This document shows positions 1-8,420 of a DNA stretch of 64,000 nucleotides, one piece after another. How positions within the stretch are numbered: position 1 is the stretch's first letter; each line of letters starts with the position of its first letter. A model generated the notes under the pieces. The model was given only the letters and a program-made list of their open reading frames with translations, did not search any database and was not told where the DNA came from. The position numbers were made by a program, and so were the translations under genes. This DNA is from JBAZTO01 sp041661865 (GTDB taxonomy: Bacteria > Planctomycetota > Phycisphaerae > SM23-33): contig JBAZTO010000002.1 of the NCBI GenBank assembly GCA_041661865.1, positions 62,001-126,000 of the forward strand. Direction: 5' to 3'.

Positions 1-633
1 GAGTCGGTCAGCGGCACGCGCCATATCATGCTCGATCGCGACGGCAACGCCTACTTCACCGTCAACCGGGGCTTCCTGGCCCGCTACAGCCCCGAGACCA
101 ACCTGGTGGAGATGACGGCCGCCCAGCTCCCAATGAGCCGCCGCCACTCCGAGATCAGCCGAACGGGCAACAAGCTTCGCGCCTCGACTGAACCTACATC
201 CGACGGCACGATCTATGGCATGACGCATCATGGAGTACTCTTTGCCTTCGAGCCTCACGCGCGAACGCTGCGGGAGTTGGGGCCCAATCTGGACGATGGC
301 GTCTATACCGTTACCCTGGCCCTCAGCCGGAACGAAAAGTACCTGTATTACAGCCTGACGGCCCCCGAGGGCGCCTCCCTGTACGGCGTGCCGATCATCC
401 AGTACGAGCTGGCCACCGGAAGGCGGAAGGCCATTGCCTTCCTGGGCGACGCGATCCGCCAGGCCTTCGACTACCGCATATCGCGGAACTTCAATACTCG
501 CCTCTCGCCTGACGGCACGACGCTGTACTTCACCTTCAACGGCGCGCGGCCGGTCGCCGAAGGCCAGGTCCAGGACGACTACGGCCTGCCCTCGATCGTG
601 ACCGTGCGGATTCCCGATTCCGAGCAGCCTTGA
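1..633 (+). CDS. Beta-propeller-like protein, C-terminal part (5' end outside window)
   Basis: The reading frame is open from the first base, so the start lies upstream; the first internal ATG is at 28. About 210 residues are visible. The repeated pattern of short beta strands with DG turns (LDRDGNAYFTV, TSDGTIYGMTHHG, SPDGTTLYFTF) suggests blades of a beta-propeller of the SMP-30/YncE/WD type. No catalytic residues can be assigned from the fragment. It ends with TGA at 631-633 and is followed by an inverted pair of CACAGGC repeats. The fold is inferred from strand pattern only; substrate and role are unknown. Confidence 0.6.
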   Translation, partial: ESVSGTRHIMLDRDGNAYFTVNRGFLARYSPETNLVEMTAAQLPMSRRHSEISRTGNKLRASTEPTSDGTIYGMTHHGVLFAFEPHARTLRELGPNLDDGVYTVTLALSRNEKYLYYSLTAPEGASLYGVPIIQYELATGRRKAIAFLGDAIRQAFDYRISRNFNTRLSPDGTTLYFTFNGARPVAEGQVQDDYGLPSIVTVRIPDSEQP

Positions 634-656
634 GCGCGGGTGGCGGGGATCCAGGC

Positions 657-719
657 AGCACAGGCATCTCGCCTGTGTCCGGTCCAACTTCTTAATGCAC
701 AGGCGAGACGCCTGTGCTA
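657..719. repeat. Inverted pair of CACAGGC-type palindromes (family C)
   Basis: Two copies of the 19-bp palindrome CACAGGCGAGACGCCTGTG face each other: an imperfect copy at 659-677 (reverse orientation) and an exact copy at 698-716. Each can fold into an 8-bp stem with a 3-nt loop, and the two together can form a longer hairpin between converging genes. The msrBA stop codon (717-719) abuts the exact copy. Exact copies recur at 11903, 41595 and 58142. Confidence 0.8.
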
Positions 720-1748
720 CCTGAAGCTCGTTTTGGGCGTGTCAAATCGCTTCACGCGAACATGACAGTCGTAGCGTCCCGGGTGCCTGCGAAGGTAGTC
801 CTGGTGATCCGCCTCCGCCGGCCAGAATGTCGAAGCCGGAACCACCTCGGTCACTACCGCGTATCCTTTTGCCCGCAGTTGGGCGATGAGCGCCTCGGCT
901 GTCTGTTTCTGCTCGGGGGTCTGGTAGAACACCGCGGAGCGGTACTGCGAACCTACGTCAGGCCCCTGCCGGTCGCGCGTCGTGGGGTCGTGAATCTCGA
1001 AGAAGAGCCGGGCCAACTGCTCGTAGCTGACCCTGGCGGGGTCAAAGACAATCTCCACCGCCTCGGCGTGGCCGGTCTTGCCGGTGCACACCTGCTCGTA
1101 GGTGGGACGCTCCACCTTGCCGCCGGTGTAGCCGGATGTGACGGCCAGCACGCCGGGGGCCTGCTTGAACAGGTGCTCCACACCCCAGAAGCATCCGCCG
1201 GCGAAGAGGGCCTTCTGGAGCGGCCAATTCGACTCGGGGACAAACGCGATGGAGGCGGAGTTGACGCAGTGCCGCGTGTCCTTGTCGGTCAGTCGCTCGC
1301 CGGTGAAGACATGGCCGAGGTGCCCGCCGCAGTGGGCGCAGGTGATCTCGGTCCGCCGGCCGTCGGCATCGACATGACGAGTGACCGCGCCGGGTATCTC
1401 GTCGTCGAAGCTCGGCCAGCCGCAATCGCTGCGGAACTTGGCCGACGAAAGGTACAGCGGCGTGCCGCACTGCCGGCAGACATAGACGCCACGCTCAAAG
1501 TTGCTCACCAGCGGGCCGGTGAAGGGCCTCTCGGTGCCCTTGCCCAGGATGATGAGCTTCTCCGCCTCGCTGAGCGGCGGCATGGCCACTCTTGATGCCG
1601 CCGGTTGCGTCGGGGCAGCCTGGGATTGTGCAGGCTTGTCAGGCATGGGGTTCTCCGGCGGGGCCGACGCTCGGGAAGAGCATCCGGCTCCGAGAATTAC
1701 GAACAAGGCAACGACGGCGGAAACAACTGTCTGCACTACAACCACCAT
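717..1748 (-). CDS. msrBA: Bifunctional methionine sulfoxide reductase MsrB-MsrA, lipoprotein
   Basis: This protein reduces both epimers of methionine sulfoxide in envelope proteins. The N-terminus has a hydrophobic segment ending in LGAGC, a lipobox with Cys23, so it should be anchored to a membrane on the periplasmic side. Residues about 55-170 are the MsrB domain, with zinc-type CxxC pairs (C91/C94 and C137/C140) and the catalytic RHCVNS motif (C161). Residues about 180-335 are the MsrA domain, with GCFWG at 185-189 (nucleophile C186). The order B then A, in 343 residues, is a known fusion arrangement. The stop codon lies directly against the palindromic repeat downstream. The reductant partner (thioredoxin or a DsbD-like protein) is not encoded nearby. 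Confidence 0.95.
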   Translation of the reverse strand: MVVVVQTVVSAVVALFVILGAGCSSRASAPPENPMPDKPAQSQAAPTQPAASRVAMPPLSEAEKLIILGKGTERPFTGPLVSNFERGVYVCRQCGTPLYLSSAKFRSDCGWPSFDDEIPGAVTRHVDADGRRTEITCAHCGGHLGHVFTGERLTDKDTRHCVNSASIAFVPESNWPLQKALFAGGCFWGVEHLFKQAPGVLAVTSGYTGGKVERPTYEQVCTGKTGHAEAVEIVFDPARVSYEQLARLFFEIHDPTTRDRQGPDVGSQYRSAVFYQTPEQKQTAEALIAQLRAKGYAVVTEVVPASTFWPAEADHQDYLRRHPGRYDCHVRVKRFDTPKTSFR

Positions 1749-1884
1749 TTCTGCATCCGCGCATCATTCTAGGCGTCTGGGGTTGGGGAGGGCAGGCGTC
1801 GGGCGCACGGGCGAACAGACGTAAGGGTCGAGGTGGTGACCGGGGCAAGGACGCAGGCCGTGGACAAGACCGAGGCGAGCGACG

Positions 1885-2235
1885 CTAACGTTCTTGACGC
1901 CACTCCGGCCGCTTGGTCGAGGGCACAAAGACGTGCGTTCGTCGCCAGAACTTCGAGAAGGCGGTGGAGTGTCTCTTGATCCAGTCCGCCAGCGAGAGAT
2001 CCTTCAGATCGCGACGGGCCTTCTCCGACTCGATCCACTTGTGGCGATCCATCATCTCGCTCTGAAGGATCACGTAGGCGTGCAGGGCGTCGACGTCGCT
2101 ACGGTAGAGGATTTTCTTTCGCCCGCAATCGTACCGGCAGGTGTCGCCGAAACGGACCAGTTCCGCCTCAAGGCTGGCCGCCACTTCCGGGTCATGGTCT
2201 TCCCAGATCGTTATGTCTGTTACGCTAGGTTGCAT
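1885..2235 (-). CDS. Conserved-looking small protein of unknown function
   Basis: This 116-residue soluble protein is rich in charged residues and Trp (ITIWEDHDPEVAASLEAELVR, then a CRYDCGRKK segment). It has no signal peptide or membrane segment. The family is not recognised. The gene is supported by a good promoter just upstream (GTTACA-N17-TATAAT), an ATG start and normal codon use. It stands alone between msrBA and a MITE-like element. A small regulator is possible, but nothing in the sequence shows it. Confidence 0.6.
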   Translation of the reverse strand: MQPSVTDITIWEDHDPEVAASLEAELVRFGDTCRYDCGRKKILYRSDVDALHAYVILQSEMMDRHKWIESEKARRDLKDLSLADWIKRHSTAFSKFWRRTHVFVPSTKRPEWRQER

Positions 2236-2264
2236 CGCGAACTCCCACGACAGTTACGCCTCTC

Positions 2265-2293
2265 ATTATAAATCGACCGTATCGCCCTGTAAC
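2265..2293 (-). promoter_or_regulatory. Sigma-70-type promoter of the 116-residue gene
   Basis: On the minus strand a perfect TATAAT -10 box (2265-2270) lies 17 bp from GTTACA (2288-2293; 4 of 6 bases match TTGACA). The predicted transcript start, near 2258, leaves a leader of about 23 nt before the ATG at 2235. Confidence 0.5.
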
Positions 2294-2345
2294 TTGACCC
2301 TATAGTGGCCGCGCCATTGACCCATGCGGCGGCCCCAAGGACAAA

Positions 2346-2482
2346 CCGGGAGCATTTCAGTTTCCGGGAAGCTCAGCAAAGGGCCTTTCGGTGGCACAGG
2401 CTTTCCAGCCTGTGCATCGCCCAAGCACAGTCAAGAAAGACTGTGCCACCAAGCATTTTCCCGGAAACCGAAATGCTCCCGG
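2346..2482. mobile_element. MITE-like element with 25-bp terminal inverted repeats (family A)
   Basis: This 137-bp element has terminal inverted repeats of 25 bp (2346-2370 and 2458-2482) that match at 24 positions. It is flanked by a direct repeat GGACAAAC (2339-2346 and 2481-2488), consistent with a target-site duplication. Inside are two hairpins: 2394-2415 (9-bp stem GCACAGGCT, loop TTCC) and 2425-2446 (8-bp stem GCACAGTC). No coding capacity is evident. The rest of the 2236-2551 gap holds only the promoter at 2265-2293 and the next gene's ribosome binding site. Confidence 0.75.
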
Positions 2483-2551
2483 ACAAACACCACGCCTTGA
2501 AGAACCGGCCTGGTTCGCCGACAATTGGCTACTGGAATGAGGAGAACCTCT

Positions 2552-3094
2552 ATGAACGTTCTGGAAGCCATTCGGAATCGACGTAGCGTTCGCCGCTACC
2601 TGGACAAGCCGCTCCCGGCCGATGTGATGGAGCAGATGCGGCAGGTGCTTCGCTGGGCGCCCTCGGCCTGCAACAACCAGCCGTGGCGGTTCATCTTCGT
2701 GACCGATCCGGCGCTGCGCCGCGAGGTCGCCCAGGCCTCCCGCGGCCAGATGTGGATGGCCGATGCCGCCGTGACCGTCGTCGGCTGCGGCCTGGCGGAT
2801 CGGGCCTACAAGAAGATGGGCGGCAGTGGCAACAGCGTCGAGCTGGACCTGGCCATCGCCCTGGATCACCTGAGCCTGGCGGCGGTGGCGGAGGGTCTGG
2901 GCACCTGTTGGATCGGCGCCTTTGACGAGTCGAAGGTCAAGGAGTTGCTCGGCGTGCCGGAAGAGGTCAAGGTCGTGGCCATGATGCTGCTGGGGTATCC
3001 CGCTTCGGCAACGCTCAATGGCCCCGCCGACGAAGGCCGGCGCAAGGGCGCGGACGAGATTTTCTGCGTGGACCGCTACGAGGCGCAGGGTTAG
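2552..3094 (+). CDS. Nitroreductase family protein
   Basis: This FMN-dependent oxidoreductase of the nitroreductase fold has 180 residues. The N-terminus (MNVLEAIRNRRSVRRYLDKPL) carries the family's RRSVR phosphate-binding signature. It is followed by WAPSACNNQPWRF, the second FMN-contact motif, and a C-terminal GTCWIGAFDESKVKELLGVP segment typical of the family. The start at 2552 is preferred because TGAGGAG at 2538-2544 is a good ribosome binding site; an upstream in-frame start at 2525 would not have one. The natural substrate cannot be read from the sequence. Confidence 0.9.
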   Translation: MNVLEAIRNRRSVRRYLDKPLPADVMEQMRQVLRWAPSACNNQPWRFIFVTDPALRREVAQASRGQMWMADAAVTVVGCGLADRAYKKMGGSGNSVELDLAIALDHLSLAAVAEGLGTCWIGAFDESKVKELLGVPEEVKVVAMMLLGYPASATLNGPADEGRRKGADEIFCVDRYEAQG

Positions 3095-3119
3095 GGTCCG
3101 CAAGGCATCGGCAGGATGA

Positions 3120-4562
3120 TTACGCCTCGCCGGTCTCCTCGCCGAACGTCGACAGCGGCGAGGGAGGCAACTGGACTTTGACCACCGCCTTGCGCCAGTG
3201 GCCCGAGAAATAGTAAGCCAGGTTGGCGAGCATCGAGACGCCGAAGCTGATGGCGATGGCGTACCACACGCCCTTGATGCCGTAGGATCGCGAGAGGCCG
3301 ATAGCCACCGGCACGCGGACGATCCACAGGCTCAGCAGCGAGATCAGCGTCGTCACCATCGTGTGGCCCGAGCCGTTGATGATGCCGTTGCTCACGAACA
3401 TGAAGGCAAAAAAGACGTAGCAGGCCCCGACAATGCGAAGGTAGTCGGCGCCCATGTCGATCACGGCTGCGTCGGGGGTGAAGATACGCAGCAGTACACG
3501 CGGCGCCGTCACGACCAGCGCCGAGGCGACCACGGTGAAGCCGCCGCTGAGGAGGCAGCCCCACAGGAAAATTCGGCCCACGCGGTCGTACCTGCCGGCG
3601 CCGATGTTCTGCCCGGCCAGCGTGGACACAGCCATGCTGAGGGTCAGGGCCGGCATGAACGCCAATTGGTCAAGCCGGATGGCCGCTCCGAAAGCGGCGG
3701 TGGCGTTTTCTCCGAAGCCGTTGACGATGCCTGTGACAAACACCATGCCCACGGAGATCAAGGCCTGCTGCAGCGCCGCCGGGATGCCGATGCGGATGGT
3801 CGTCCAGGTCGTGGGCCAGTCGAAGTCCTTCAGTCCGATCCGCGGCGCGACCAGGTTGTTGCGCTTGCGGAGCATGCTCACCAGCGCCACCAGCCCCAGG
3901 CCCTGTGCAATCAAGGTGGCCCAGGCGGTGCCATCCAAGCCCAAAGCCGGCAGGCCGAGCCAGCCGAACATGAGCACCGGGTCCAGCACAGCCGTCAACA
4001 CCACCGAGGCCGACTGGTAGTACAGCGGCGTCTTGGAGTCGCCGATGCCCTGGAGCATGCTCCGCGTGAGGAACAGGCCAAAGGTCGTCGGCAGCGAGAG
4101 CAGAAATATCCGCATGTAGCCGCTGGCCATGGGCAACACGTCGTCGGGCGTGGCCATGGCCCGGAGAATCTGCGGAGTGAACACCTCCCCGCCCACCAGC
4201 AGCACCATCCCCATGACGGTGATCAGGACGCTGGAGCTGTTGACCACGCGGCGGATCGCGGCGGTGTCCCGGGCCCCGAAATGCTGGGAGATGAGGATTC
4301 CGGTGGCCAGCGTCAGCCCCGCGGCCAGTGCGATGAGCACAAAGACGACGGGGAAACTGACCGTGACGGCCGCCAGCGCCGTCTTGCCCAGGAACTGGCC
4401 GACCCAGATGGCGTTGATGAAGCTGTAGGCGGTCTGGAGCGCGCTGCCGGCCAGCATCGGCAGCGAGAAGGCCACCAGGTGCCGCGGAATGCTGCCGGTG
4501 GTCAGGTCACGTCCGAACTGCCTGGCCGAGTCGGGTACTGCTTTGCCTGCCTCTGCACTCAC
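3120..4562 (-). CDS. MATE family multidrug/sodium antiporter
   Basis: This 480-residue inner-membrane exporter has about twelve hydrophobic segments in two homologous halves. The N-terminal half opens with PRHLVAFSLPMLAGSALQTAYSFINAIWVGQFLGKTALAAVTVSFPV, the usual MATE start, and the second half begins near TTIRIGIPAALQQALISVGMVF. Such proteins expel cationic drugs or metabolites using sodium or proton gradients. The start codon is GTG (4560-4562) with AGGA upstream. The gene is monocistronic, separated from the GGDEF gene by a 132-bp repeat element. The substrate is unknown. Confidence 0.92.
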   Translation of the reverse strand: MSAEAGKAVPDSARQFGRDLTTGSIPRHLVAFSLPMLAGSALQTAYSFINAIWVGQFLGKTALAAVTVSFPVVFVLIALAAGLTLATGILISQHFGARDTAAIRRVVNSSSVLITVMGMVLLVGGEVFTPQILRAMATPDDVLPMASGYMRIFLLSLPTTFGLFLTRSMLQGIGDSKTPLYYQSASVVLTAVLDPVLMFGWLGLPALGLDGTAWATLIAQGLGLVALVSMLRKRNNLVAPRIGLKDFDWPTTWTTIRIGIPAALQQALISVGMVFVTGIVNGFGENATAAFGAAIRLDQLAFMPALTLSMAVSTLAGQNIGAGRYDRVGRIFLWGCLLSGGFTVVASALVVTAPRVLLRIFTPDAAVIDMGADYLRIVGACYVFFAFMFVSNGIINGSGHTMVTTLISLLSLWIVRVPVAIGLSRSYGIKGVWYAIAISFGVSMLANLAYYFSGHWRKAVVKVQLPPSPLSTFGEETGEA

Positions 4563-4746
4563 ATCGCCATCCTATCGGTTCTGGAGACGCGAACCACGCA
4601 CTCGCCCTGGCCGCCAGAACCATTGCGGCTTGGTGTTGCTTCGGTCGGCGGCACAGTGGCGCACGGGCGTCTCCCGCGTTTTCCAGAGTCGGATACTCTA
4701 GAGCGCCGGGACGAGGACTCGCAAGCCAAAGCTGGAAGTTGATGGA

Positions 4747-4878
4747 CTAGTGCTCTGTTACTCGCCAAACGATGGATCAGGTGCCACTGCTGCGATGTTT
4801 GCAGCAGTGTCGACGCTATGCACGGCTGCACACGACGCAGCCGTGGCACCTATCAAATCAGATGTCACAGAGCACTAG
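4747..4878. mobile_element. 132-bp TIR element, copy 1 (family B)
   Basis: This element starts CTAGTGCTCTGTTAC and ends GTCACAGAGCACTAG, giving 15-bp terminal inverted repeats with one mismatch. Inside are two hairpins built on CACTGCTGC/GCAGCAGTG-like and CACGGCTGC/GCAGCCGTG arms. A second full copy of the same length lies at 23392-23523 in the opposite orientation, and degraded copies lie near 8297 and 58823. The rest of the 4563-4916 gap shows no gene. Confidence 0.75.
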
Positions 4879-4916
4879 CCGGAGGGGAAGCTTGGAACTG
4901 GAGGCAAGCGGTAATA

Positions 4917-5828
4917 TCAGAGGCGCGGGTCCGCCTGCGAATTGGTGGCCGAGCACCAGGTGCGGTTGCGGCCCAGTCGCTTGGCCTCGGCCAGGCACTG
5001 GTCCGACAGCGCGATCAGCGCCTGGCTGCTCGCGACGGAGCCGGCGTCGGCGACTCCGAAACTGGCGGTGACCGTGACCACTCCCGCCGGAACGGCGATC
5101 CTGACCTGGCCGATTTCCTGGCGACACCGCTCGGCAAGGATGGCGGCGTGTTCCGCCGATTCGTTAGGCAGAAGAATTGAGAACTCGTCGTCGCCGTACC
5201 GCGCGGGCAGATCGATCTTGCGGCATTGACGCCGCAGCACTCCGCCGACGGCCTGGAGGAAGCGGTCTCCCATGACCTGCCCATGCGTCTCGTTGAGGTT
5301 CTTGAAGTGGTCCAGGTCCAGGATGATCAGCGCCAACTGCCCGCCGTGCCGCTGGAGGCGAGCCCATTCCTCGTTCAACCGTTCCAGGGCCAGGAGGCGG
5401 GTGGGAAGCACCGTCAGCGGATCGATCCGCGCCTGCTGGATCAGCACGTCCTGCTGTCGCTTGGTCCGCAGGGCCGCCCTGACGCGGGCGGGCAGCTCGT
5501 AGGGGTTGAGAGGCTTGGCGACGTAATCCATCGCCCCGGCGTCCAGGCCCCTGGCCTTGTCCTCGGGCCCAGCCAGCCCCGAGAGGAACATCACCGGGAT
5601 CAGGTTCAGCTTGGGGTCGGCCTTCAGGGCTCGGCAGACTTCGAGACCTGATAAATCGGGCATGTCCACGTCCATCAGGATCAGGTCGGGCATGTGAACG
5701 GCCGCCAGGGCCAGCACCTCCTGGCCGCTGCTGGTGCAGATGACCTGATGACCCTCGGGGGCCAGGAAGGCCTCGGCGATGGCTAGTGCGTCGGCACTAT
5801 CATCTACTAAGAGTATTTTCGTAGACAT
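4917..5828 (-). CDS. Response regulator with GGDEF (diguanylate cyclase-like) output domain
   Basis: Residues 1-120 are a complete receiver domain with the acidic pair D9/D10, phospho-acceptor D53 (LILMDVDMPDLSG) and K105. Residues about 135-300 are a GGDEF domain in which the signature reads GDDEF (residues 212-216), so the second glycine is Asp. The DLDHFKNLNETHG segment that binds metal and nucleotide is intact. Canonical GGDEF proteins make c-di-GMP; whether this variant is active cannot be told from sequence. The start at 5828 (MSTKILLVDDS) is chosen because the receiver fold begins there. It has no partner kinase nearby and could feed the PilZ protein in the hook operon. Confidence 0.9.
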   Translation of the reverse strand: MSTKILLVDDSADALAIAEAFLAPEGHQVICTSSGQEVLALAAVHMPDLILMDVDMPDLSGLEVCRALKADPKLNLIPVMFLSGLAGPEDKARGLDAGAMDYVAKPLNPYELPARVRAALRTKRQQDVLIQQARIDPLTVLPTRLLALERLNEEWARLQRHGGQLALIILDLDHFKNLNETHGQVMGDRFLQAVGGVLRRQCRKIDLPARYGDDEFSILLPNESAEHAAILAERCRQEIGQVRIAVPAGVVTVTASFGVADAGSVASSQALIALSDQCLAEAKRLGRNRTWCSATNSQADPRL

Positions 5829-6097
5829 TGTATTGCTCGCCAGGCCATAAAGAGGGTCAGAGCATCGACGCATCTTTAGCCTGAGGCATTCACATTACAC
5901 ACCATCGGCACGCTCACAGGCAGGCTTAAGATAGGAATTCTCCTTTTTTAGCGGTTACGCCACAGGCCTCGTGTGGGCAAATCGTGAGGGCATCGAGCCC
6001 GTTGAAAACACCGATCCTGTGGAGAATGGCCGTGCTTGGGGTTTCGGCGGGAGCTAGAATAGGAGGAGCGTCAAGAGAGACATGGGGAGCATGAACT

Positions 6098-6430
6098 ATG
6101 TCAAGAATTGTCACCTGTACGATCCTGTTGCTGATGGCCTCGGCCTGGCTGGGCGGCTGCGTCAATGTGCAAGCCAAGGCGCCGGAAGGCATGGGAAGCT
6201 GGGGCACTCCGCCTCCGCCGGCCTCCGTCGCCAAGGCCAGCCCCAACAGCAAGGCCGACCTGCTGCGCGAGAACCAGCAGCTCCACGACCGCGTGGCCTG
6301 GCTGGAAAACCAGAATCGCAAGTCGTGCAAGAAGTACAGCGGTCTGGAGAAGGACAAGGCCGAGATTCGTGCCGACATGGACAAGATCGCCGCCGAGCGC
6401 GACCGCTACAAACGGCAGGCGGGCCGCTAG
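6098..6430 (+). CDS. Small coiled-coil lipoprotein, first of a tandem pair
   Basis: This 110-residue lipoprotein precursor has the signal MSRIVTCTILLLMASAWLGGC, with lipobox LGGC. A proline-rich linker is followed by a helical region (about 55-110) rich in Leu, Glu, Arg and Lys that looks like a coiled coil. The next gene encodes a paralog that shares CVNVQA after the lipidated Cys. The overall plan resembles an Lpp-like or tether-like envelope protein, but there is no family match I can name. Confidence 0.75.
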   Translation: MSRIVTCTILLLMASAWLGGCVNVQAKAPEGMGSWGTPPPPASVAKASPNSKADLLRENQQLHDRVAWLENQNRKSCKKYSGLEKDKAEIRADMDKIAAERDRYKRQAGR

Positions 6431-6449
6431 CGCGGCCAGGAGATACCGG

Positions 6450-6788
6450 ATGCCCAGGACAATCATAATGATGAGTCTGCTCTGCCTGGCTGCGGCGATG
6501 TGCGGCTGCGTGAATGTCCAGGCCGACGCCAGCGGACTGATGAGCGAGCCGGCCGGCGCGCAAACCGCCCCGCCGCCCAGCGCCGCGGCCGACCCGCGGA
6601 GCATCGCCGACCTCCAGCGTGAGAACAGCCAGCTGCGCCGGCGCCTGGCGGACCTGGAGAAAGACCGGCAGCAGTGGCAGACGGCCATCCAGCAGCAGGA
6701 CAGCCAGATCCACGCCCTCAAGCGCGAGCGGGATGAACTCAAGAAACAACGCGACACCTACAAGAAGGCCCTGAAGAAGGAAGATTAG
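6450..6788 (+). CDS. Small coiled-coil lipoprotein, second of a tandem pair
   Basis: This 112-residue paralog of the preceding gene lies 19 bp downstream. The signal MPRTIIMMSLLCLAAAMCGC ends in a lipobox, and the mature protein starts CVNVQA as in its neighbour. A Pro/Ala linker is followed by a charged coiled coil (about 48-112, LQRENSQLRRRLADLEKD). The start at 6450 has AGGAGA upstream (6438-6443). The pair is likely co-transcribed and arose by duplication. The function is unknown; an envelope structural role is an inference from architecture. Confidence 0.72.
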   Translation: MPRTIIMMSLLCLAAAMCGCVNVQADASGLMSEPAGAQTAPPPSAAADPRSIADLQRENSQLRRRLADLEKDRQQWQTAIQQQDSQIHALKRERDELKKQRDTYKKALKKED

Positions 6789-6869
6789 GCTGCGATTTTT
6801 GCATTTCTCGCGCCCCGATCTGCGTAGTTGACGATATACTAATAGCTTGTTGGCATCATGCGATTGATG

Positions 6870-6947
6870 CCGTAGGGCGCCCGCGATGTCGGGCGCAAAC
6901 GGGAAAGCCCGCCGCGAACAGGTCGCGGGGTGATTTTCCCAACTGCC
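6870..6947 (+). promoter_or_regulatory. Structured 5' leader of the DEAD-box helicase gene
   Basis: The leader contains a 7-bp hairpin GCGCCCG/CGGGCGC (6877-6896) and then a larger one closed by GGGAAA and TTTTCCC, with inner arms CCGCGA/TCGCGG. A possible -35 box TTGACG lies at about 6826-6831. Long structured leaders are common in cold-induced RNA helicase genes; that role here is an inference. Confidence 0.35.
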
Positions 6948-7039
6948 CGGCGCGGCGACCCACAAGGGGTGGCATTTCAGCAACCTCCGGCCGCGATTTG
7001 GTGCTGTTCTTCTTTTCGTGGGTACTGTGAAGGTTAAGT

Positions 7040-8299
7040 TTGTCTACTGAAAATGCTCCGACGTTCGTTGATTTCCCGCTGCTGGAAACCATTCACCAAA
7101 GTATCTCTGACCTCGGCTACGAGCGGCCCACGCCGATCCAGGCCTCCTGCATCGGCCCGGCCCTGGAAGGCAAGGATCTCTTCGGCCTGGCCCAGACCGG
7201 CACGGGCAAGACCGCGGCCTTTGCCATCCCGATCATCCAGAAACTGGCCCACCGGGCGGAACTGGGCGCGCTGGTGCTGGCCCCCACGCGCGAACTGGCC
7301 GCCCAGATCACCAACGTGTTCCAGCGGATCGGCGACGCTTCCGGCGTGCGCGTGGCGACGATCGTCGGCGGCGTGCCGATGGAGCACGACAACGCGGCCT
7401 TGCGGTCCTGGCCCAACGTGCTGGTGGCGACCCCGGGCCGCCTGATCGACCACCTCGAAAACGGCAAGCTCTCGCTGCGCGAGGTCGAAGTCCTCGTCGT
7501 GGACGAGGCCGACCGGATGCACGACATGGGCTTCATCCCGCAGATTCGCACGATCATTTCCATGCTGCCGGCCAATCGCCAGACGATGATGTTCACCGCG
7601 ACGCTGGACGGCGACGTGGAACGCATCGCCCGCAAGAGCATGCGCGACCCGGTCCGCATCCAGATCGGCGTGACCGCGCCGGCCCACCGCGCGCAGCAGG
7701 ATCTTTTCCATGTCAGCGAGGAGGACAAGGGCCCCCTGCTGCTCAAGCTGCTCGCCCAGAGCCGCGGCCGAGTGCTGGTCTTCGCGCGCACCAAGCGGGG
7801 CGTCGACCGGCTGTCGCGCGTGATCAACGCCCGGCGCTTCAAGTCGCAGCGGATTCACGGCGACCTCGAGCAGGCCTCGCGCGACAAGGCGCTGGCCGAC
7901 TTCCGCGACGGGTCCTGCCGCATCCTGGTGGCCACCGACATCGCCGCCCGCGGGCTGGACATCAGCGACATTGAGCACGTGATCAACTACGACTTCCCCC
8001 ACAACGCCGAGGACTACGTCCACCGCATCGGCCGGACCGCCCGCGTCGATGCCAGCGGCCTGGCTACCAGCTTCGTGACCCCCGCCGACCGCCGCTACGT
8101 CAGCGAGGTCCGCAAGCTCATCGGCGACAAGCTGCCGGCCTTGCTGAATCCCGACGGCAGCGTCGTCCCGCAGGCTGAGGCGGAGGCCAAGCCGCAAGGC
8201 CAGCATCGCTCGAACGGACGCCGGCGATCCGGCCCGTCACGCGGCAGTTCGCGCGGGCGATCGCGCCGCGGCGCCGGCCAAGCCGCAAAACAGGGTTAG
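7040..8299 (+). CDS. rhlE: DEAD-box ATP-dependent RNA helicase, RhlE-like
   Basis: This 419-residue helicase unwinds structured RNA, typically in ribosome assembly or cold adaptation. The motifs are complete: Q motif near residue 30, Walker A AQTGTGKT (51-58), PTRELA, TPGR, DEAD (155-158), TAT in place of SAT (186-188), and HRIGRTAR near the end of domain 2. The C-terminal tail is rich in Arg, Gly and Ser (SGPSRGSSRGRSRRG), suited to RNA binding. Translation starts with TTG at 7040, supported by GTGAAGG upstream and the absence of an alternative. Its stop codon TAG coincides with the edge of a family B repeat. Confidence 0.93.
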   Translation: MSTENAPTFVDFPLLETIHQSISDLGYERPTPIQASCIGPALEGKDLFGLAQTGTGKTAAFAIPIIQKLAHRAELGALVLAPTRELAAQITNVFQRIGDASGVRVATIVGGVPMEHDNAALRSWPNVLVATPGRLIDHLENGKLSLREVEVLVVDEADRMHDMGFIPQIRTIISMLPANRQTMMFTATLDGDVERIARKSMRDPVRIQIGVTAPAHRAQQDLFHVSEEDKGPLLLKLLAQSRGRVLVFARTKRGVDRLSRVINARRFKSQRIHGDLEQASRDKALADFRDGSCRILVATDIAARGLDISDIEHVINYDFPHNAEDYVHRIGRTARVDASGLATSFVTPADRRYVSEVRKLIGDKLPALLNPDGSVVPQAEAEAKPQGQHRSNGRRRSGPSRGSSRGRSRRGAGQAAKQG

Positions 8300-8420
8300 T
8301 AGTCTGTCGCAAATGAAGCGATAGGTGCCACGGCTGCGTCGTGTGCAGCCGTGCATAGCGCCAACACTGCTGCAAACACCGCAGCAGTGGCACCCGATCC
8401 ATCGTTTGAAGTGCGTTACT
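8297..8420. repeat. Degraded family B element between helicase and rubrerythrin
   Basis: The interior matches the 132-bp elements at 4747 and 23392, with both CACGGCTGC and GCAGCAGTG hairpins. The left end (TTAGTAGTCTGTCGC) and right end have lost the terminal CTAG pairing. It lies between the 3' ends of two converging genes. Confidence 0.7.

Noticed and set aside
3198..4742. A 514-codon plus-strand frame opposite the MATE gene
   Set aside because: It is a shadow frame with low-complexity His/Arg/Asp/Gln content, while the minus strand encodes a clear MATE transporter.
4772..4878. Short frames repeated at several loci that look like a conserved peptide
   Set aside because: They are translations of the 132-bp repeat element (family B), present in both orientations and without start signals.
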